A stretch of DNA of 64,000 nucleotides from Lachnospiraceae bacterium (GCA_022483465.1 JAKVNF010000001.1:1116001-1180000); one strand, 5' to 3'. Counted from the stretch's first letter, positions 23,449 through 31,623 are shown. The notes: generated from the letters alone by a model not told the origin. Numbers and translations: made by a program.

Positions 23449-23821
23449 TCCCGCCACCGTCCGGGCACTTGGTCTGTGCAACGGGAAGATCATGACCGGG
23501 AAGGAAGGCGTGGACGCCTTCTACGGTGCCCCCGCAGTCCTCTGCGTGCTCGCCCCGAAGGATGATCCCACGGCGGTCTGGGACGGCAGCAGCGTGATCA
23601 CAAACATGCTCAATGAGGCGGCCTCCCTCGGCCTCGGCAGCTGCTGGATTCACCGCGGCAGGGAGCAGTTTGAGACGCCGGAGGGCAGGGACATCCTGAA
23701 GAAGGCGGGAATCGATCCGGATGCGTTCCTCGGCATCGACAGCGTCATCCTGGGCATCCCGGATGGTCCTCTGCCGAAAGCAGCACCCCGCAGGGAGGGC
23801 CGCGTCTTTACCATCGGCTGA
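23294..23821 (+). CDS. Nitroreductase-family protein
   Basis: A 175-residue flavoprotein of the nitroreductase/FMN-reductase fold. The N-terminal SLKTRRSVRKFTAERVP motif binds the FMN phosphate, and LGLGSCWIHRGREQFETPEG plus DSVILGIPDG are typical of the family. AAAGGAG lies just before the ATG. It overlaps the 3' extension of mmuM in a different frame; its own length is normal, so mmuM is the one that overruns. It may act as an NAD(P)H-dependent reductase; the substrate is unknown. Confidence 0.85.
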   Translation: MDILESLKTRRSVRKFTAERVPEELLARVVEAGLYAPTGMGRQAPVILKITDPATVRALGLCNGKIMTGKEGVDAFYGAPAVLCVLAPKDDPTAVWDGSSVITNMLNEAASLGLGSCWIHRGREQFETPEGRDILKKAGIDPDAFLGIDSVILGIPDGPLPKAAPRREGRVFTIG

Positions 23822-23854
23822 ACCTTCCGGTTTTCCCCGGCATAGAACGTTTCG

Positions 23855-23887
23855 CCCGAAGCGCCCAGCGGCGTTTCGGGCTTTTTC
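23855..23887 (+). terminator. Intrinsic terminator
   Basis: CCCGAAGCGCC / GGCGTTTCGGG with a CTTTTT tail after the nitroreductase gene. Confidence 0.8.
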
Positions 23888-23950
23888 TGTGCGGGAACCC
23901 CAATACCTCAGGATCGCCTGCCAGCTTTCCTTTCATCCCCAGCGTCATGA

Positions 23951-23997
23951 CAAAGAAAGAGGAGCCGGAAGACGGAATGCTCCGTCCTCCGACTCCC
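23951..23997 (-). terminator. Intrinsic terminator of the esterase gene
   Basis: Inverted repeat GGAGTCGGAGGACGGA / TCCGTCTTCCGGCTCC (minus strand) followed by a T-rich tail. Confidence 0.7.
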
Positions 23998-24008
23998 TTT
24001 TCTTTTTC

Positions 24009-25010
24009 TCAGAGCACCGCCTCCAAGAAGGCAAGTGCAAGATCCGGCCACTTCGCGGCTGCGGGAACCGGCTGGTTCTCCGGGAGGTTTCCGCCTGCGA
24101 TGGCAAGGCCGAACTCCCGATTGAAGTCCTTTGCGCTATCTGCGGCAGCAGCCTTTGCAAAGATTGCGGGGATCGCCCCCGGGTTCTCCTTTAAGAGGAC
24201 CTTCATCGTCTGCCAGGTCTGCTCCACCGTGTAATCCGCGTCCTCGCCAAAGTCTCCCCTCGCCCAGCGCGCATTGGCAAGGCTCAGTCCGTGCTTTCCG
24301 GAGCGGAACAGGTGCAGCTCACAGGGAACGCCTGCCTCCCGGCAGGCCCTTGCATAGAGAATGCTGTTCTCCACGGGGACCAGCTCATCATCCAGCGTCT
24401 GCCACAAGAAGGCGGGCGGGCAGTCTTTTGTCACATGCTTTTCAAGGCTTGCCCAGTCCAGCGCCTCCTCTGTGGGATGCTCTCCGAGGAGCAGCCGGAA
24501 GCTGTCCCTGTGGGCATACACGCCGGAGGTGATGACCGGGTAGGACAGGATCACCGCGTCCGGCCGGTTGGAGACTTCCCGTGTTTCCTCCGTCTCCGGC
24601 GCCTGCTCCTTTCCATGGACCGCCAGGGATGCCACAACGTGGGCACCTGCGGAGAAGCCGCAGCAGGCGATCTTCCCGGGATCGACGTGATACGCTTTTG
24701 CCCTGCTGCGGACCAGGCGGACCGCGCGGGAGATATCCTCCAGGGCCTGCCGCTGCACCGGCTGCACCTGCAGCAGGTTTGTGGTGTAGGTCAGCACAAA
24801 GCACTGGAAACCCGCCTCAAAAAAGCGCTCTGCCACGATCTCCCCCTCGGTGGGGCTGACCATCGCATAGCCGCCGCCCGGCACCACGATCATCGCCGGC
24901 CGCAGCGTGCCGTCCTTCATGTGCAGGTACGGCACCAGGTTTGGCACAAAGCGCCCGGACATCGGATAGGAATAGGTCCCCGGCGCATACAGTCTGATGG
25001 ATTCTCTCAT
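24009..25010 (-). CDS. Alpha/beta-hydrolase, acetyl-xylan/acetyl esterase type (BD-FAE like)
   Basis: A 333-residue cytoplasmic hydrolase starting at an ATG with GGAGG upstream. It shows MIVVPGGGYAMVSPTEGE (oxyanion loop), ACCGFSAGAHVVASLA (nucleophile Ser in GFSAG), a probable acid Asp in LDDELVPV and His in GKHGLSLAN. The arrangement fits small acetyl esterases that deacetylate oligosaccharides after uptake. An extra ~60 residues follow the catalytic His. There is no operon partner: the gene stands between a terminator and the DUF2200 gene upstream. Confidence 0.82.
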   Translation of the reverse strand: MRESIRLYAPGTYSYPMSGRFVPNLVPYLHMKDGTLRPAMIVVPGGGYAMVSPTEGEIVAERFFEAGFQCFVLTYTTNLLQVQPVQRQALEDISRAVRLVRSRAKAYHVDPGKIACCGFSAGAHVVASLAVHGKEQAPETEETREVSNRPDAVILSYPVITSGVYAHRDSFRLLLGEHPTEEALDWASLEKHVTKDCPPAFLWQTLDDELVPVENSILYARACREAGVPCELHLFRSGKHGLSLANARWARGDFGEDADYTVEQTWQTMKVLLKENPGAIPAIFAKAAAADSAKDFNREFGLAIAGGNLPENQPVPAAAKWPDLALAFLEAVL

Positions 25011-25100
25011 GAGCGTTCCTCCCTCTTCGAACTTTCTTCGTCTCTAAAGGTCATTGTACTGCAGGGAAATCCGCCGCGGTTGTCTTTCTGTGCTCTTTTT

Positions 25101-25469
25101 TCACCCTTTGGCTGACATTTTGCGGTTTAAGATTTTCTCCAGGGGCTTCCCCTTGGCGAGCTCATCCACCAGCTTGTCCAAGCAGCGGATTCTCCGCATC
25201 AGGGGGTCCTCGATCTCCTCGATGCGCACGCCGCAGATCGAGCCGTGGATGTCATCCGCCTTCGGGTTCCAGCGGGGCGCCTCCCCGTAAAAAGTCCCGA
25301 CGTCCGCGCCCCGGGCAATCGCCGCCGCGGTATCCGCGGGCGCATATCCCAGAAGCCACTGGATCAGCGCATCCACCTCCTCCTTTGTTCTGCCCTTTCT
25401 CTGGGCCTTCTGCACCAGGCAGGCATAGACCCTGCCAAAATCCATCGCGTAGACTTTCTCCGGTTTCAT
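25101..25469 (-). CDS. DUF2200-family protein
   Basis: A 122-residue protein that spans the whole DUF2200 domain: YAMDFGRVYACLVQKAQRKG, LIQWLLGYAP, then ICGVRIEEIEDPLMRRIR and LDKLVDELAKGKPLEKIL. Function is unknown; proteins of this family occur widely in Firmicutes and Bacteroidetes. It lies between the esterase and Lrp genes on the same strand, 19 bp after the Lrp gene, so it may be co-transcribed with the regulator. Confidence 0.85.
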   Translation of the reverse strand: MKPEKVYAMDFGRVYACLVQKAQRKGRTKEEVDALIQWLLGYAPADTAAAIARGADVGTFYGEAPRWNPKADDIHGSICGVRIEEIEDPLMRRIRCLDKLVDELAKGKPLEKILNRKMSAKG

Positions 25470-25488
25470 CTCTTCTCCCCGCTTTTCC

Positions 25489-25947
25489 TCAGAGCCGCAG
25501 CCCCTTGACGTCCTTGATCCTCGAGAGGATGACGCTGGTCTCGACGGAAACTGTCCCCGGCAGCTTGTTGATCACCTCCGACAAAAATCGGTCCAGCTCC
25601 TCCTGTCCGGACAGCACGGCGTGCACATGGAGTCTGCAGTTTCCGGTGGTCTGGTAGATCTGGGTGATCTCCGGGGCATCCGATAGAATCTGCACCACCT
25701 CCCGGAAGGTCTCCGGCTTGGTCTCAATCTCAAAGAAGCACGAGACCGCACCCGAGAGCTTCTGGGGATCGAGGATCGTCGTGTACGCCTCGATGATGCC
25801 GCGCTTTTCCAGCTCCCGGACGTGATTTTTGACCGCCACCCGGGAGAGCCCGAGCCGGCTCCCGATCTCGGAGTAGGTGTACCTGGCATTCTCAATGAGG
25901 AGCTTCAGGATCTTCTGATCGGTTTCCTCCAGCCTGTCGAGAAACAT
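25489..25947 (-). CDS. Lrp/AsnC-family transcriptional regulator
   Basis: A 152-residue protein from the ATG at 25947 (GGGAGG 5 nt upstream). The winged HTH is LLIENARYTYSEIGSRLGLS then RVAVKNHVRELEKRGII; the RAM ligand domain follows from about residue 65. It is divergent from the MATE-azlC-azlD operon with 147 bp between the start codons. In Bacillus the Lrp-like AzlB represses azlBCD and controls branched-chain amino-acid export, so this protein probably controls the neighbouring exporter genes in response to an amino acid. Confidence 0.88.
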   Translation of the reverse strand: MFLDRLEETDQKILKLLIENARYTYSEIGSRLGLSRVAVKNHVRELEKRGIIEAYTTILDPQKLSGAVSCFFEIETKPETFREVVQILSDAPEITQIYQTTGNCRLHVHAVLSGQEELDRFLSEVINKLPGTVSVETSVILSRIKDVKGLRL

Positions 25948-26094
25948 CAAAGCCTCCCTCTGCCGCAGCCACCCGCTGCGGTTTGCATTTCCGTTATGTA
26001 TGAAGTATATTCCGTATTGCAATATGATAGCATAGTATTCTATCGTTTTGAAAGCTTATCAGATCGTATCGCAAGATGAGGGGGAGACAGAAAG

Positions 26095-27492
26095 TTGAAA
26101 AGCCGCAGGAAGACGCCGTATCTGGATCTGACCACCTGCCCGATCGTGCCGGGGCTTCTGCGCTTTGCCCTCCCCATGATCGCGGGGGATCTTCTGCAGC
26201 AGCTCTACAACCTCACCGACACGCTGATCGTCGGACAAGTTCTCGGAAAGAGCGCCCTTGCCGCGGTCGGCTCCGCCTACGCCCTCATGACCTTTCTGAC
26301 CTCGGTCTTTCTCGGGCTCTCCATGGGGGCCGGCGTCCTCTTCTCCATGGAGCTGGGGCAGAAAAACTTCCCCCGCCTGAAATCCGCCATCGCCCACGCC
26401 TTCCTCCTGATCCTTGCCATCACCGCCGTGATCAACGTGCTCCTCTTTCCGCTGACACAGCCGCTCCTTGCATTCTTAAGTGTTCCCGCGCAGGTTCGGG
26501 ATCCGATGGCGTTGTATCTTCGCATCATCTTTTTGGGTCTTCTGGCATCCTCCCTCTACAACTTCTTTGCCTGCCTTCTGCGGTCCCTTGGAAATGCCGC
26601 GGTGCCCCTTGTGTTCCTCGGCCTCTCCGCCGTCCTGAACATCGCCCTCGACCTTCTCTTTGTCATCGCCTTCCGCTGGGGGATCGGCGGCGCCGCTGCC
26701 GCCACGGTCATCGCCCAGTACGCGGCGGGCATCGGGATCCTTGTCTACTTCTTTCGGACCTGCCGGCGCTTCTGGCCGGGGCGGGCGGATTTCTCCTTTG
26801 ACCGGGGCGTCCTCACTGACATCCTGCGGCTCTCCCTTCTGACCTGCCTGCAGCAGTCCTGCATGAACTTCGGAATTCTCCTGGTGCAACGGCTGGTGGA
26901 CAGTTTCGGGGCGGTCACCATGGCCGCCTTTGCCGCCGGGGTCAAGATCGACACCTTCGCCTACCTGCCGGTGCAGGACTTCGGAAACGCCTTCTCGATC
27001 TTCATCTCGCAAAACAGCGGGGCCGGCAGGCCCAACCGGCAGAAAAAGGGGTTTCTCGCCGCCACCCTCCTCAGCACCGGCTTTTCCGCCCTGCTCTCGC
27101 TTCTCGTATGCCGCTTTGCAGGGCCGCTGATGCAGCTCTTCGTGCAGCAGGGAGAGACCGAGGTCCTCACCTGCGGGATCCGCTACCTTCAGACCGAGGG
27201 CGCCTTCTACGTGGGGATCGGCTGCCTCTTTCTCCTATACGGCTTCTACCGGGGGATTGGGCGTCCGGGCTTTTCCCTTCTTCTTACCGTGATCTCGCTC
27301 GGCACCCGGGTGATGCTGGCCTATTGGCTGGCGCCGGGAATCGGGGAGATCGGCATCTGGATGGCCATCCCGATCGGCTGGGCCCTGGCAGATCTTGCGG
27401 GATACGGCTGGTATTTTCTCCGAAAACAGCGCCTCCTGCCGGATGCTGCAGGGATGACACACTCCATGGACAAAGCCGGGATTTCAGATTAG
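26095..27492 (+). CDS. MATE-family efflux transporter
   Basis: A 465-residue membrane protein with a TTG start, chosen because AGGGGGAG lies 8 nt upstream and the family N-terminus (LDLTTCPIVPGLLRFALPMI) begins at once. Twelve spans in two MatE halves are visible: LLQQLYNLTDTLIVGQVLG in the first and GVKIDTFAYLPVQDFGNAFS in the second. MATE pumps export drugs or metabolites with Na+ or H+. It is the first gene of an operon with azlC and azlD and is divergent from lrp. Its start region (TGAGGGGGAG) is a perfect 10-nt complement of the C-rich sRNA segment described in this window. Confidence 0.88.
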   Translation: MKSRRKTPYLDLTTCPIVPGLLRFALPMIAGDLLQQLYNLTDTLIVGQVLGKSALAAVGSAYALMTFLTSVFLGLSMGAGVLFSMELGQKNFPRLKSAIAHAFLLILAITAVINVLLFPLTQPLLAFLSVPAQVRDPMALYLRIIFLGLLASSLYNFFACLLRSLGNAAVPLVFLGLSAVLNIALDLLFVIAFRWGIGGAAAATVIAQYAAGIGILVYFFRTCRRFWPGRADFSFDRGVLTDILRLSLLTCLQQSCMNFGILLVQRLVDSFGAVTMAAFAAGVKIDTFAYLPVQDFGNAFSIFISQNSGAGRPNRQKKGFLAATLLSTGFSALLSLLVCRFAGPLMQLFVQQGETEVLTCGIRYLQTEGAFYVGIGCLFLLYGFYRGIGRPGFSLLLTVISLGTRVMLAYWLAPGIGEIGIWMAIPIGWALADLAGYGWYFLRKQRLLPDAAGMTHSMDKAGISD

Positions 27493-27541
27493 AATCCTGA
27501 CATTGCGGCAATCAATTCGGAACCATGTTGAGGCACTTTCC

Positions 27542-28321
27542 ATGCGTGAACTGCGTGCAGCTTTTCCCAAAACCATCCCAGTCCTGATGGGATATCTCTT
27601 TCTCGGCATCACCTACGGCATACTGATGGTGACCAGCGGCTTTCCCTTCTGGCTCCCGATCCTGACGGCTCTGGTCGTCTACACGGGCTCCATGGAGTTT
27701 TTGCTGGTCGGGATCCTGCTCTCCCCCTTCAATCCGTTCTCCGTCCTCGCGACCACCCTGATGGTCGGCGCACGGCACATCTTCTACGGCCTGTCCATGC
27801 TGCAGAAGTACCGGGGCACCGGAAAGGCAAAGTTCTACCTGATCTACACGACCAGCGACGAGACCTTTGCGCTCAACTGCGACGCGCGGATCCCGGAGGG
27901 GCTCAGCCGGACCCGGTACTACTTCTGGGTCTCCTTTCTGGACCAGATGTACTGGGTTGCCGGCTCCGCCCTGGGCGCGATCTTCGGCGGCTTTCTCACC
28001 TTCAACACCGAGGGGCTCGACTTCGTCATGTCCGCCATGTTCATCTGCATTTTCCTGAACCAGTGGCTGCGGGATTCGGACAATCTCCACCTCCGCTACG
28101 GAAAGCACATCCCCTGGAGAGCACTTTTCCTCTCCCACGCGCCGGAGATGACGGGCGTCGGCGCCTCGCTCCTGTGCCTTCTGGTCTTCGGACCAGAGCG
28201 GTTCATCATCCCGTCCATGATCGCCATCCTCGCGATCCTGGCCCTGACAAGAAAACAGGTGGAGCCCGCAGCGGATGAGCTACGGTTTGAGGATAAGACA
28301 AAGGAGGGAGAGATCAAATGA
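27542..28321 (+). CDS. azlC: AzlC branched-chain amino-acid exporter, large subunit
   Basis: A 259-residue membrane protein. The ATG at 27542 has GAGG 8 nt upstream; the frame is open from a TTG at 27503. Family marks are YLFLGITYGILM, VGARHIFYGLSML, IYTTSDETFAL and the DQMYWVAGSALGA segment. AzlC and AzlD together export leucine, isoleucine, valine and analogues. The gene overlaps azlD by 4 bp (ATGA) and follows the MATE gene by 49 bp, under probable Lrp control. Confidence 0.92.
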   Translation: MRELRAAFPKTIPVLMGYLFLGITYGILMVTSGFPFWLPILTALVVYTGSMEFLLVGILLSPFNPFSVLATTLMVGARHIFYGLSMLQKYRGTGKAKFYLIYTTSDETFALNCDARIPEGLSRTRYYFWVSFLDQMYWVAGSALGAIFGGFLTFNTEGLDFVMSAMFICIFLNQWLRDSDNLHLRYGKHIPWRALFLSHAPEMTGVGASLLCLLVFGPERFIIPSMIAILAILALTRKQVEPAADELRFEDKTKEGEIK

Positions 28322-28665
28322 CCATGACTCTGACGCAGGCGGTGATCACCGTCGCAATCGTCATCGCGGGAACCGTGTTCACCCGCTTTCTCTCCTACCT
28401 CGCCTTCCCGGAGGGGCGGAAGATCCCGCCCTTTGTCCTGTATCTGGGGAAGGTCCTGGGGCCGGCGGTCTTCGGCCTTCTGATCGTCTACTGCTTCCGG
28501 AACACGGACCTTCTCACCTCCTTTGCCGCGGGCGGCACCCACGGCATCCCGGAGCTGATGGGACTTCTGGTGACCTCCGCCCTGTTTGTCTGGAAGCGCA
28601 ACATGATGGTCTCCATGCTGGCCGGCACCGTGGCCTACATGCTCCTCGTGCAGCTGGTCTTCTGA
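28318..28665 (+). CDS. azlD: AzlD branched-chain amino-acid exporter, small subunit
   Basis: A 115-residue protein with four membrane spans, normal for AzlD. It begins in the ATGA overlap with azlC. The TRFLSYLAFPEGRKIPPFV and LGKVLGPAVFGLLIVYCFR stretches are typical of AzlD. It is the last gene of the MATE-azlC-azlD operon; no clear terminator lies before the sRNA promoter that begins 51 bp further on. Confidence 0.92.
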   Translation: MTMTLTQAVITVAIVIAGTVFTRFLSYLAFPEGRKIPPFVLYLGKVLGPAVFGLLIVYCFRNTDLLTSFAAGGTHGIPELMGLLVTSALFVWKRNMMVSMLAGTVAYMLLVQLVF

Positions 28666-28715
28666 GCGGATGGGCGCCCTGCAAAAAATTGAAATGAAAA
28701 TAACATGTATTCGTT

Positions 28716-28769
28716 TTCATAAACTTTTCACAATTTGTTCATACATTGTCCACAACCCCCTGATATGAT
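28716..28769 (+). promoter_or_regulatory. Four-box promoter of sRNA E
   Basis: TTCATA-N5-TTCACA-N5-TTCATA-N5-TCCACA-N9-TATGAT; the boxes begin at 28716, 28727, 28738 and 28749 and the -10 is at 28764-28769. It has the same plan as the four array promoters, on the opposite strand. Confidence 0.75.
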
Positions 28770-28775
28770 GTCATT

Positions 28776-28879
28776 GTCGAAAGGGAGATGACAGAGCTCC
28801 CCGAAGACGAAAAAGACTTTTTCATTTTCTTACTCCCCCTCATGCCGGTTCCGTTTCCCCCGGAACCGGCGCTTTTTTT
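28776..28879 (+). ncRNA. sRNA E, C-rich anti-RBS small RNA
   Basis: About 104 nt. The 5' hairpin GGGAG/CTCCC has the conserved loop ATGACAGAG. Then comes CTTTTTCATTTTCTTACTCC followed by CCCTCA, complementary to an SD plus AUG-AAA-AA region. The terminator GCCGGTTCCG/CGGAACCGGC ends in seven Ts. Only the pairing and the loop are kept in common with the array hairpins, so the stem has changed by compensation. Confidence 0.75.
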
Positions 28880-28927
28880 GTCTCAGACAGCTTCTTCTGT
28901 TTTCCTTCAAAAAGATTTTTCTTTCTC

Positions 28928-28981
28928 GTCATAACCCGTTCACACTTTGTCCAAACCAGAGCCACAAACCTCTGCTATTCT
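28928..28981 (+). promoter_or_regulatory. Four-box promoter of sRNA F
   Basis: GTCATA-N5-TTCACA-N5-TCCAAA-N5-GCCACA-N9-TATTCT; the boxes begin at 28928, 28939, 28950 and 28961, -10 at 28976-28981. Confidence 0.72.
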
Positions 28982-28987
28982 GAAACC

Positions 28988-29084
28988 ATCAGAAGGACGA
29001 ATGGATCTCCTCCTGAGAGACAGGCTATTCTTTTTCATAAATGATTCCCCCTTGGAAACCGGTCCCGGACGGGGCCGGTTTTTT
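28988..29084 (+). ncRNA. sRNA F, divergent member of the family
   Basis: About 97 nt. The usual 5' hairpin is replaced by a small CCTG-AGAGA-CAGG hairpin. The anti-start segment is kept in the form CTTTTTCATAAATGATTCCC then CCTT. The terminator ACCGGTCCC/GGGGCCGGT ends in six Ts. It converges on the chimeric pseudogene at 29153-30005. Confidence 0.65.
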
Positions 29085-29152
29085 CATGCCCAGCCGCAGG
29101 TTTTTCCGGGCAGCAAAAGAGCCTCCGGCACAGCCCGAGGCTCTGTTTCGAT

Positions 29153-30005
29153 TTACAGATTTGCCGCCCCGATGAGGCCCGCGTGGCTCCCCAGCTGGTC
29201 CGCATAGGCGGACAGCTCCCCGCCGAGCAGGACCAGCTGGGGGCGGAACAGGTTCACGATGTTGACGATGCCCTGGCCGGGCATGAGCGTGTAGTTCTCG
29301 ACGACTTCGCTCATCGCGGTGTCCCCGCCTTCTGCCCGCCGGAAGATCTCGGCGAGCGTCAGGGGCTCTCCCGCCTCTGCGGCAGCGGAGCGAAGCAGCG
29401 CCGGCGTTCTGCATAATCGTGTCATCCCAGTCGCGAAACAGGGAAATGGCGTAGACCTTCTCTCCGGAATCGCTGGTGCCCGCCGCCTCCTGCATCTTCT
29501 CCAGCACCGGGAGCAGATCCTCCAGGGTGGCGATCTTCGGCGCGCCGATCTCCTCATAGAGATCAAACCGAAGGTCCGCCCCGTTGGTGGGCTCCGTGGA
29601 CTCCGAGGGCTCATCCGCGGGAAGAAGGGAGATCTCACTGGGCACCGCCCAGAGGCCCTCCTGCCCCGCCAAATCCGAGCAGCTCTCGATGGCGCTCTGG
29701 TAGCGGGTCAGGTTCTCCTCGCCGGAGAGGTACGGGACAAGGTCCAGGACAAGACCCGCCTGGACCATGTCGGAGAGATCGTTCCCGCCGCCCGCGGTGT
29801 TCGGCGAGATCAGGTTGAACTCCATGTTGAAGCGCTCCCGCACCGCACTGGCAAACCAGCCGGACTGGATGCCCTGGTAGTTGGCCTGGGAGGCAAAGAC
29901 GTCCACCGTGAGAAATTCCGAATCGCTCCTATCCCCCGCTTGTGTCGTATCGCCCCGTCCGCAGGCGGCAAGTCCTCCGATCCATCCTGCCCGTCTTCGT
30001 CCCAT
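29153..30005 (-). pseudogene. Chimera: sugar-binding lipoprotein N-terminus joined to a ROK-protein C-terminus
   Basis: The frame from the ATG at 30005 has a lipobox-like GGLAAC and then an ABC sugar-binding-protein body (FLTVDVFASQANYQGIQSGW; LVLDLVPYLSGEENLTRY; LYEEIGAPKIATLEDLLPVL) to about 29410. There the solute-binding sequence stops and, one frame over, the tail of a ROK-family regulator/kinase begins (AEAGEPLTLAEIFRRAEGGD, GQGIVNIVNLFRPQLVLLGG) and runs to a stop at 29153. A deletion therefore fused remnants of two genes that are normally neighbours in sugar-use loci. Neither protein can be functional. Confidence 0.75.
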
Positions 30006-30226
30006 GTTCCCTGTCTTCCCCTCTCTTTTTTGGTGTCCGGACCCGCGCCAGTTGCCCCGCACAAATCCGCCCAGTGCTTTCATGGTACCTTCTTACCGGA
30101 GTCTTTGCCTTCCCACACGTCCCAGATTTCACACAAATCCGCCCGCATTTTTGCAGTTCCCGAGGGATCTGCAAAAAGCAGGGGGAAATCTCAAATTTTT
30201 AAGGGTGTGCTGCCGCTCGTCCGACC

Positions 30227-30373
30227 GATTGCCAGAACTCGTTCCAAATCTGTCATAACTTCCGCTTGGGGCACTGGTACCCCCGATTGCCACAACTCGT
30301 TCCAGATTTGTCATGCCCCAGGGCACGGAAAAATGCTACCCTCAAATGCCAGAACTCGTTCCAGATTTGTCAT
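30227..30373. repeat. Three copies of a 30-bp repeat at 58-59-bp spacing
   Basis: Copies at 30227-30256, 30285-30314 and 30344-30373 share GCCAGAACTCGTTCC and TTGTCAT. The two intervening 28-29-bp segments also resemble each other (GGGCAC...GGTACCC / GGGCAC...GCTACCC), so the real unit is about 59 bp. The whole 30006-30462 gap holds no convincing gene; the rest is unexplained apart from the terminator at 30392-30429. Confidence 0.7.
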
Positions 30374-30391
30374 ACCGCAGGAAGGGCATGG

Positions 30392-30429
30392 AAAAACCCC
30401 GCCCGCCGCGCTTCGCGCGGTGGGCGGGG
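30392..30429 (-). terminator. Intrinsic terminator of the phosphoesterase gene
   Basis: Strong GC stem CCCCGCCCACCGCG / CGCGGCGGGCGGGG (minus strand) with loop CGAAG, then five Ts. Confidence 0.85.
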
Positions 30430-30462
30430 CAGCGATTCGGACCCGCTCGGTCAGGGAAGATG

Positions 30463-31623
30463 TCAGGTATCCGGGTGATTTTTCGGTGCGCCCGCAAGGT
30501 CAATGCAGACGACCTCGGACCTTGTGCCGACCCGGATCGGGATCTGGAAGTAGCCGGTGCCGGAGGAGACGATGCAGTCCGTGCCGCCCTTTTTCGAGTG
30601 GCCGTAGAGCATGCCGCCCCGGTAGGTGCCCCGGATCAGAAGGCCGCAGGGAAAGTACTGTCCCCGGTGGGTGTGGCCCGCAAGGAAGAGATCCGCGGCC
30701 TCCTCTGCCGCCTCCCCGCTCCCGTCCGGGTAGTGGTCCAGGACGATGCTGTACGCGTCCTGGGCCCCCGCCCGGTCAAAGAACGCATCGAGGGGCGTTC
30801 TGCCGCGCAGGCGGTTTCCGACCCTGCCGCAGAGAAAGAAGGGGCCCGCCGACACACAGGTGTTGTGCAGAAGCTGGATGCCGCTTTCCTCCAGAAAGGC
30901 CGCAAAGTGTTCCTCCCCCACCAGGGGATCGTGGTTTCCCGTCACCGCATAGACGCCCCAGGTGGACCGGATCCCGGCAAGAAGCTCGGCTGCTCTCTTC
31001 GGATCCCGGCACTCTCCCACCTTCCCGTGGTTGAAGATGTCCCCGGTGATGACCACCAGGTCCGGTCTGCAGGCGTTGACGCTGCGCACGATCCGCTCCA
31101 CCTGTCCGGTGCCGACGACGGCCCCAAGGTGCAGATCCGAGAGCTGCACCACCCGGCAGCTGCCGATGGGCTTTTGGGTGGTGAGCGCGTAGCGGGTGAT
31201 CGTGACCTGTTTTGCCCGGATCACCCCATACAGTGTGACAATCCCTCCCACGAGCAGGGAGATCCCGGCAGCGGTCTCATAGGAGGGGCGAAGCGAACCA
31301 AGGTGCCGGAGCAGGAAAAAGACGACGTCCAAAAGGATCATCGTCATCCCGCCGTAGACAAGAAGCGCCACGGCAAGCCCCGAGAGCCACACCAGCACCC
31401 GGTACAGGCCGGAGAAGTGCTCCCGCCCGGTGTTGTCCGAGACAAGCTGTACCAAAAGAAGAAACAAAGTGCCACCTGAAAGCAGCGGCGTGCAGGAAAT
31501 GCCAAGGATCGCCTCCAGCGCCCGGCCCACCCGGATGCTGTACCAGAGTCCCGCTGCACCGGAGAGGACGCACAGAAGGACCAGCCATACGGCCCGGCGG
31601 TAGGGACTGAAATTCTCCTCCAT
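30463..31623 (-). CDS. Membrane-anchored metallophosphoesterase (YkuE/YaeI-like)
   Basis: A 386-residue protein with a GGAGG-led ATG. The first ~140 residues hold about four membrane spans; the rest is a calcineurin-type domain: QLSDLHLGAVVG (metal site), VVITGDIFNHGK, VYAVTGNHDPLVG, and LFLAGHTHRGQYFP, all typical of the Metallophos family with the Asp-Asp-Asn-His-His ligands present. Relatives act on UDP-diacylglucosamine or other phosphodiesters at the membrane. It is a single-gene unit closed by a terminator. Confidence 0.88.
   Translation of the reverse strand: MEENFSPYRRAVWLVLLCVLSGAAGLWYSIRVGRALEAILGISCTPLLSGGTLFLLLVQLVSDNTGREHFSGLYRVLVWLSGLAVALLVYGGMTMILLDVVFFLLRHLGSLRPSYETAAGISLLVGGIVTLYGVIRAKQVTITRYALTTQKPIGSCRVVQLSDLHLGAVVGTGQVERIVRSVNACRPDLVVITGDIFNHGKVGECRDPKRAAELLAGIRSTWGVYAVTGNHDPLVGEEHFAAFLEESGIQLLHNTCVSAGPFFLCGRVGNRLRGRTPLDAFFDRAGAQDAYSIVLDHYPDGSGEAAEEAADLFLAGHTHRGQYFPCGLLIRGTYRGGMLYGHSKKGGTDCIVSSGTGYFQIPIRVGTRSEVVCIDLAGAPKNHPDT

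Noticed and set aside
30227-30373. CRISPR array (three 30-bp repeats, 28-29-bp spacers)
   Set aside because: The spacers resemble each other, the first repeat is degenerate, and no cas gene lies in the window; a 59-bp tandem repeat explains it better.
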